Origin: Candidatus Parcubacteria bacterium
Lineage (GTDB): Bacteria > Patescibacteriota > Minisyncoccia > JAHIHE01 > JAGLIN01
Direction of reading: 5' to 3'
Length of the DNA stretch: 8,469 bases
Assembly: GCA_023142975.1 (NCBI GenBank)
Contig: JAGLIN010000036.1
Location: 1-8,469 of the forward strand
Made by a program: the position numbers and the translations under genes. The first letter of the stretch is position 1, and the number at the start of each line of letters is the position of its first letter. Shown here piece by piece: positions 5,301 through 8,469 of this stretch. The notes under the pieces are model-generated. The model made no database searches. It was not told the DNA's origin and was given only the letters and a program-made list of their open reading frames with translations.

Positions 5301-7745
5301 GTTTATACCACGACGGATGCGCCGATCATCGGAACGCCTGTCGCGGATTCCTCAACCGCAATCACTTGGAATTGGACAGATAATAGTTCAGATGAAGAAT
5401 CATTCAGGCTAGATTTCATCGTTGGCGACGGAACGGATGTTGACGATATTTTATTAAACACAGAAACACATCAAACAACAGGATTAGATCCAAATACTCA
5501 ATATGCCGTCCATATCCACAGCTACCGCGCTGATCGCGGGGAATCAAGCGCTTCCGCAGATGCGACAATCTATACTTTAGCGAATATCCCAACAGAATTG
5601 GCTTTAACCGCAGATTCGCAAAATCAGATTATCGCTAGCTATGCGGCAAATTCCAATTCAAATATTACGCAATATTATGTTGAAAATATTACTGCTGGAA
5701 CAAATTCCGGCTGGACAACTTCTTTAAACTGGGCATCAGACGGACTTGCCTGTGGAGAAGAATACATTTTTAAAGTCAAAGCGCGCAACGGCGATGAAAT
5801 TGAAACCATATTCACGGACACCGTAAGCGCCAAAACGCAAAATTGCGGCAGCGGACTTCCGCCGTCCGCTTCTAACCCGCCATCCGTTCCAGAACCCACT
5901 CCTGAAAATCCAACGGGAGAATTTAGCGTTTTAATAAATAATGGCGATGAATACACAACAAATTCAACAGTCTCTCTAAAATTGACAGGCGGAGCGGACA
6001 CAACTAAAATGGCAATTTCTGATAATCCTGAGTTTGACGGAGCGAGCCAAATTACATTTCAAGAAAATATAGAATGGGAATTGACAAGCGGTAGGAACGA
6101 GGCAGTGCCTCGTCTCTACGGGATAAATATTGTTTATGCCAAGTTCTATACTCAATATGGAGTTGCTTCTGAAGTTGTTTCGGATAGCATTATTTTAGAT
6201 ACAGTCAATCAAGAAGAGGAACAGGAAAAACAAGAAGAAGATATTGAGGATACTGAAGATACTGGAGAAGAATACAAACCGGCAGAATCTGATGAACCAA
6301 GCTGGATAGATATTCCGGAAGAAGCTGTGGAACCTGAAACGCAAGAACCAAGCGAACCGGCAGAACCGGATGAGCCAAGCATTATTGACGATATTATAGA
6401 TATTTTCAAACCAGATCCTGAACCGGATCCGGAACCCGAAATCAAAATAGAAGACCTTGTCGCCAAAGAGACGCCAGCTTCAATGAAAGGAGAATGGGAT
6501 TTATTTCCGCAGGAGCAGATCAATGAATTTGTTTTAGCTCCTTTGCCGAAAGGACTGGAGCGATTAGCCCAAAAGTTTCCCGAGCTTCAAAATACTTTTA
6601 AAGAAGTAGGCATCAGCAAAATTACCGATCTGCAAAAATTGCGCGATTATTCTCTGTCGCTGTCGGGATTAACAAAATCTTTAGGATTGGAAGAAAAAGA
6701 TCTCGCGCTTGTTAAAGACTTGTCCTTAAGCGAATTTCCGCAAGAGATCAAAAATAGAATTCCAACCGAAATAATCTTTGCCCAAATAGGCGGAGAAAAT
6801 AATATCAAGAGCGTTGATTTTGACATCAAATTAAGCGTCAACGATCAAGGAGAAACCCAACAAAAGATCAGGGCGATTGCAGGGAAAAAGCTGTTTTTGA
6901 CGATCAAGACAGAAAGCAAGGCGAAGAGCGTTTATGGGTATTTGGCGTTTAAGGGAACAAGCGCCGTTGGTTCCATAGTCCCGCAGGGCACCGAGGGTGC
7001 CATAGTCTCCGCAGAGCTGTGGAACCCAGAATGCAAGACTTGCAAATGCGGTTCCACAGCCTCACTTCGCTGCGGCTCCGTTCGGACTATGGAACCGTCA
7101 GTAAAAGATAAATTCCAGAATTTGCTTAATTCATTTGTTTTCGCTCGTCCTGTTTTTGCTCAAGATTATGATAATATTGAAGAAAAGTTTATTACCCAGA
7201 AGTTCGCTTACGCCGATGAAGACAATGATGGAATCTGGACCGCGGAGATTCAAGCCCCGATCGTGGAAGGCGAATACGAAGTTATTACTTTAATTGAATA
7301 TGAAGATCCGGAACTGGGAACGCGAATGGTAAAATTGACGACCGTTGTTGATCCGGAGGGGTATGTGTATGAGAGAATTAAGAATCAGGAATTAAGAATT
7401 AAAAGTTCAATTGTTTCAATCTACCAATTGAATTCTGAAAGCGGCGAATACGAATTATGGCAAGCAAGCAATTACAACCAAAAAAATCCGCAGACGACAG
7501 ACGCGACAGGACGATATTCTTTTCTCGTCCCGGAAGGAACTTACTATATTACGGCTGAAGCGTCTGACTATCTTTCTTACCAATCCGAGCCATTTGCCGT
7601 TCAAGAAGGCGCGGGTGTGCATCAAAATATTGAGTTAAAAATAAAAGGCGGCTGGCTAAAAGCGCTTGATTGGAAAGTCCTCGCGATATTCTTGCTGTTT
7701 GTTTTAGTTGTTTGGAATTTTTGGAGAGACAGACGAAGGAATTAA
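2319..7745 (+). CDS. Giant secreted surface protein: DUF2341, LamG, FN3 repeats, C-terminal anchor
   Basis: The product is about 1,808 residues, probably an adhesin-like or structural cell-surface protein. A signal peptide (MQKIFRQKM, then CALAFLIIFQTIIGVFA) may be cleaved near NAEAAAN, about residue 47. Domains in order: DUF2341 (about 50-155, with WGYRKKITIDN and IYLYYGN); a LamG/concanavalin-A-like lectin fold (about 170-398, with ICAWVYA, WHYVCATYD, WNGTIDEVRIS); two immunoglobulin-like repeats (about 400-620); six fibronectin-III-like repeats (about 621-1178); a NNGDEYTTNSTVSLKL domain (about 1201-1296); an acidic Pro/Glu linker (about 1297-1380, ending in DPEP repeats); a helical segment (about 1404-1490); a carboxypeptidase-regulatory-like domain (about 1726-1774, TDATGRYSFLVPEG); and a membrane helix (WKVLAIFLLFVLVVWNFW, about 1786-1803) followed by RDRRRN. 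ATG 2319 is preferred over TTG 2298 because it is canonical and gives a normal basic signal-peptide start. Two palindrome-derived in-frame segments occur at about 1258-1267 and 1551-1593. Confidence 0.92.
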   Translation: MQKIFRQKMTSCALAFLIIFQTIIGVFAPMNFSLDSPYLESRNAEAAANWYGTAGWGYRKKITIDNTKVSNTNQANFPVLVNRSDDDWKDTGSGGNVGQTDGGDFLFTSSDGQTKLSHEIEKYTNTTGELIAWVKIPTLSASVDTDIYLYYGNASCADQWDAAGGTWDSSFEMVQHLQETGANPQVVDSTSNSNDSATNTSDPTTSGQIDGAMDFTFANSDYINVGSSASLDDITTITICAWVYANSYSNDDRIFAKDPDGVSGKTFDVREEPDNYLEYRQAFVTNGGYWHSPVDSLPISQWHYVCATYDNSSSDNNPLLYINGSSVAVNESKVPDGVAMSDASYDAIIGNRDDTGRGWNGTIDEVRISSTIRSADWIATEYNNQSDPSNFYNLGIEDTYNMDHFVITGSASQTAGVPQTITITAKDSGGSVITAYAGDKVLTFSGANNAPDATVPTFSDKDSADIALGSDTTLTFTNGVATSSMKLYKAESAEIEVDDTLYNSTGSVDYDLNVTVAGATLNNFTVEAPATATSGIAFSTTITSRDEFNNTTLIVSGDTTVAVDQGNIDTATLAQAQFTDDGIWTDNLTITNITEQPAVSLSATNGSPTGNDSITVLGIPADPSGCSASRVSDTNFTITWSDNSTVETGYEIERKTDGGSWTQIDTDTNGSPYSDTTTSADHKYEYQVLGYNSVGDSASYSTDAVEHYTTPDTPSNVAGAYVSDGEFTITYTDNAAVEDTHRIERCSNGNCDGTYETDLATFESYPQTDTTNLAVNSRYRWRARSETPDALTSNYGTSNYNYTTPTAPTIGTPVYVADNNITVNWTDTSAYEDGFRVWVSEDNGTFTEVTSGANTVGAGIETYSYTSSANHSYKFKITAHSPNDLISADSAESVIVYTIPSAPTIGTPVWISDNDITVNWTDNSNHEDGFRVWVSEDDGAYAEATPGINSTTTDIITYSYTGGSLSHNYKFKVQSHLVNNDLSELVNMSGESITVYTTTDAPIIGTPVADSSTAITWNWTDNSSDEESFRLDFIVGDGTDVDDILLNTETHQTTGLDPNTQYAVHIHSYRADRGESSASADATIYTLANIPTELALTADSQNQIIASYAANSNSNITQYYVENITAGTNSGWTTSLNWASDGLACGEEYIFKVKARNGDEIETIFTDTVSAKTQNCGSGLPPSASNPPSVPEPTPENPTGEFSVLINNGDEYTTNSTVSLKLTGGADTTKMAISDNPEFDGASQITFQENIEWELTSGRNEAVPRLYGINIVYAKFYTQYGVASEVVSDSIILDTVNQEEEQEKQEEDIEDTEDTGEEYKPAESDEPSWIDIPEEAVEPETQEPSEPAEPDEPSIIDDIIDIFKPDPEPDPEPEIKIEDLVAKETPASMKGEWDLFPQEQINEFVLAPLPKGLERLAQKFPELQNTFKEVGISKITDLQKLRDYSLSLSGLTKSLGLEEKDLALVKDLSLSEFPQEIKNRIPTEIIFAQIGGENNIKSVDFDIKLSVNDQGETQQKIRAIAGKKLFLTIKTESKAKSVYGYLAFKGTSAVGSIVPQGTEGAIVSAELWNPECKTCKCGSTASLRCGSVRTMEPSVKDKFQNLLNSFVFARPVFAQDYDNIEEKFITQKFAYADEDNDGIWTAEIQAPIVEGEYEVITLIEYEDPELGTRMVKLTTVVDPEGYVYERIKNQELRIKSSIVSIYQLNSESGEYELWQASNYNQKNPQTTDATGRYSFLVPEGTYYITAEASDYLSYQSEPFAVQEGAGVHQNIELKIKGGWLKALDWKVLAIFLLFVLVVWNFWRDRRRN
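4737..5318 (+). repeat. Near-identical tandem FN3-like units 3 and 4 of the surface protein
   Basis: Unit 3 (4737-5021, 95 codons) and unit 4 (5022-5318, 99 codons) both open with A-P-T-I-G-T-P-V and share ITVNWTD, EDGFRVWVSED and a SYKFK/NYKFK strand. The match is also evident at nucleotide level in their first 120 nt (for example, both contain GACGGATTTAG/GATGGATTTAG followed by GTTTGGGTTTC). Unit 5 (from 5319) opens A-P-I-I-G-T-P-V and is more diverged. This indicates recent tandem duplication that lengthened the stalk. Confidence 0.8.
6091..6119. repeat. Variant family-1 palindrome inserted in the surface-protein gene
   Basis: The left arm is GTAGGAACGAGGCA and the right arm TGCCTCGTCTCTAC around a central G, with 12 of 14 positions pairing. 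Length, ends and central GGCAGTGCC match the RAYT1-associated palindrome. It is read as AGG-AAC-GAG, adding R-N-E-A-V-P-R-L-Y to the protein at about residues 1259-1267. The surrounding WELTSG and INIVYAKFYTQYG look like a continuous beta-strand motif interrupted by the insert. Confidence 0.82.
6969..7096. repeat. Family-2 nested palindromic element inside the surface-protein gene (copy A)
   Basis: Nested inverted repeats are present. The outer arms are GGTTCCATAGTCC (6969-6981) and GGACTATGGAACC (7084-7096). The middle arms are CCGCAG (7009-7014) and CTGCGG (7070-7075). The inner arms are GCTGTGGAACC (7016-7026) and GGTTCCACAGC (7050-7060). The core is TGCAAGACTTGCA. From 6993 to 7101 it matches 7771-7880 with about six substitutions and one indel. 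It has an extra left segment (6969-6992) that partly duplicates 6996-7019. It is translated without a stop as about 43 residues including ELWNPECKTCKCG and LRCGS. Confidence 0.9.
7376..7399 (+). repeat. Short direct repeat AATTAAGAAT in the surface-protein gene
   Basis: AATTAAGAAT occurs at 7376-7385 and 7390-7399, separated by CAGG. It encodes R-I-K-N-Q-E-L-R-I-K between the VVDPEGYVYE motif and SSIVSIYQL. It may be a remnant of another AT-rich inserted repeat or simple slippage. The protein still reads through. Confidence 0.55.
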
Positions 7746-7773
7746 ATTTTCAATTTCTAATTTTCAATATGAG

Positions 7774-7875
7774 GGTGCCATAGTCTCCGCAGAGCTGTGG
7801 CACCCAGAATGCAAGACTTGCAAATGCGGTGCCACAGCCTCACTCCGCTGCGGCTCCGTTTTGGACTATGGCACC
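7774..7875. repeat. Family-2 nested palindromic element, intergenic copy B
   Basis: Perfect outer arms GGTGCCATAGTC (7774-7785) and GACTATGGCACC (7864-7875) enclose perfect inner arms GCTGTGGCACC (7794-7804) and GGTGCCACAGC (7828-7838). The TGCAAGACTTGCA core is the same as in copy A. It begins 28 nt after the surface-protein stop. No T-run follows, so a terminator role is not supported. It is followed at 7881-7892 by a second CCCAGAATGCAA, the same 12-mer as its own core-left sequence at 7803-7814. Confidence 0.92.
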
Positions 7876-7919
7876 GTCGGCCCAGAATGCAAATCGTTAA
7901 TAAATAAAATAAAAAACCT

Positions 7920-8440
7920 ATGCCACCAAAACGCATCAATTTCTAACAATTACGATAATAGAATGGATAGACATATTTACTAAACCAGAATACTTTCAAA
8001 TAATAATAGATAGCTTAAAATACTGCCAGAAAAACAAAGGATTGCTATTATATGAATTTGTAATAATGACAAACCATCTTCATTTAATTGCAAGAGCAAA
8101 AGAAAAATATAAATTATCTCAAATAATCAGTGATTTTAAAAAACACACTACAAGAGAAATTTTAAAAGAATTAGAAAAAGACAATAGAAAATATATTTTA
8201 AACCTTATCAAAAATAGTTTTTCAAAAAAGAAAGATTATCAAAACCAAATTTGGCAAAGAGAAAATTATCCAGAGCCAATTATAAATGAGAAGTTTTTAA
8301 ATGAAAAAATAAAATATATTTACAATAACCCTGTTAAAAAAGAATATGTTGCCAAACAGGAAGACTGGCTTTACTCATCGGCAAGGAATAGAATTCTGAA
8401 TGATAACAGTATTATTCAATTGGATAATCCATTTGAATAA
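7920..8440 (+). CDS. REP-associated tyrosine transposase (Y1_Tnp), RAYT2, 5' end apparently frameshifted
   Basis: The frame is open from 7913 to TAA 8438-8440, and from about 7940 it reads as a typical RAYT: FLTITIIEWIDIFTKPEYF, then DSLKYCQKNKG, then the HUH motif in IMTNHLHLIAR (HxH codons 8075-8083). IWQRENYPEPI follows, the likely catalytic tyrosine is the codon at 8315-8317 in IKYIYNNPVKK, and WLYSSARNR is near the end. No ATG exists in this frame before the HUH region. The plausible start, ATG 7920 (M-P-P-K-R-I-N-F-stop), is in another frame, so a one-base loss (or an equivalent shift) near 7920-7945 probably separated start from body. TTG 8042 is the first usable start but would drop the first conserved strand. 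It is either a recent pseudogene, a sequencing error, or uses an unusual start. It belongs to a different subgroup from RAYT1. Confidence 0.82.
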
Positions 8441-8446
8441 TAATGG

Positions 8447-8469
8447 TTTGCAAATGCGGTGCCACAGCT
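8447..8469. repeat. Partial family-2 element at the window edge (copy C)
   Basis: From 8448 to 8468 the sequence is identical to 7818-7838 of copy B (TTGCAAATGCGG followed by GTGCCACAGC), i.e. the right half of the core plus the inner right arm. It carries the G-type inner arm of copy B, not the T-type of copy A. It begins 7 nt after the RAYT2 stop. The rest lies beyond the window. Confidence 0.8.

Larger units (their letters stand above)
7881..8469 (+). mobile_element. RAYT2 unit between split halves of the family-2 core (right end cut by window)
   Basis: CCCAGAATGCAA at 7881-7892 equals the left side of the family-2 core. TTGCAAATGCGG at 8448-8459, continuing GTGCCACAGC, equals the right side of the same core in copy B. 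The transposase gene lies between them. The simplest reading is that the compact copies A and B are internally deleted forms, with left and right ends joined around TGCAAGACTTGCA, and that this unit is the gene-bearing form. The right boundary is outside the window. Confidence 0.5.

Noticed and set aside
6209..6523. Minus-strand open frame rich in Ser and Gly opposite the acidic linker
   Set aside because: It is the mirror of Glu/Pro/Asp repeat codons in the surface-protein gene. Low-complexity coding DNA often leaves the opposite strand open.
7027..7076. C-x2-C-x-C plus a later C as a zinc-ribbon or iron-sulfur site in the surface protein
   Set aside because: The cysteines lie wholly within the translated palindromic repeat, and the same codons occur in the intergenic copy at 7771-7880. 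They reflect repeat sequence and not a recognisable metal-binding domain.
7774..7875. Intrinsic terminator for the surface-protein gene
   Set aside because: The stems are strong but long-range, and no run of T follows the right arm, so termination cannot be argued from sequence.
7708..7983. A 91-residue open frame overlapping the end of the surface-protein gene and copy B
   Set aside because: Its first part is a shifted reading of the surface-protein membrane anchor, and its middle is the family-2 repeat. Nothing beyond the repeat resembles a protein.

Overview
The window looks like a chromosomal segment from a Candidate Phyla Radiation (Patescibacteria, Parcubacteria-like) genome. This is inferred from the AT-rich short genes, the weak or absent Shine-Dalgarno sequences, and a very large DUF2341/LamG/FN3-type surface protein of a kind common in those genomes. 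No marker gene here fixes the taxonomy.

Layout, left to right: (1) the 3' end of an unrecognised gene (1-132), whose stop codon lies inside a 29-nt palindrome; (2) a REP-associated tyrosine transposase (RAYT/Y1_Tnp, 191-754) bounded by copies of that palindrome at 129-157 and 769-797, with a third copy translated inside the gene (491-519); (3) a GT4-family glycosyltransferase (811-1881); (4) a 437-nt intergenic region with two copies (105 nt identical) of a different two-hairpin REPIN-like element, followed by a candidate -10 box; (5) a secreted, C-terminally membrane-anchored multidomain protein of about 1,808 residues (2319-7745); (6) a third palindromic element family (7774-7892) next to a second, distantly related RAYT whose 5' end appears frameshifted (7920-8440); (7) the start of another copy of that third family, cut by the window edge (8447-8469).

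The main theme is mobile palindromes entering protein-coding sequence. Two unrelated RAYT genes each sit among their own palindrome family. The large surface-protein gene carries one in-frame insertion resembling each family (6091-6119 and 6969-7096). The family-1 palindrome occurs in all three reading phases in this window: as a stop codon at 130, as V-G-T-G-Q-C-P-V-P-T in the transposase, and (variant copy) as R-N-E-A-V-P-R-L-Y in the surface protein. The two complete copies of the RAYT2-linked family differ by paired changes that keep the stems intact. The glycosyltransferase and the surface protein are both envelope-related in general terms, but they are separated by the repeat region and nothing shows that they share a pathway.
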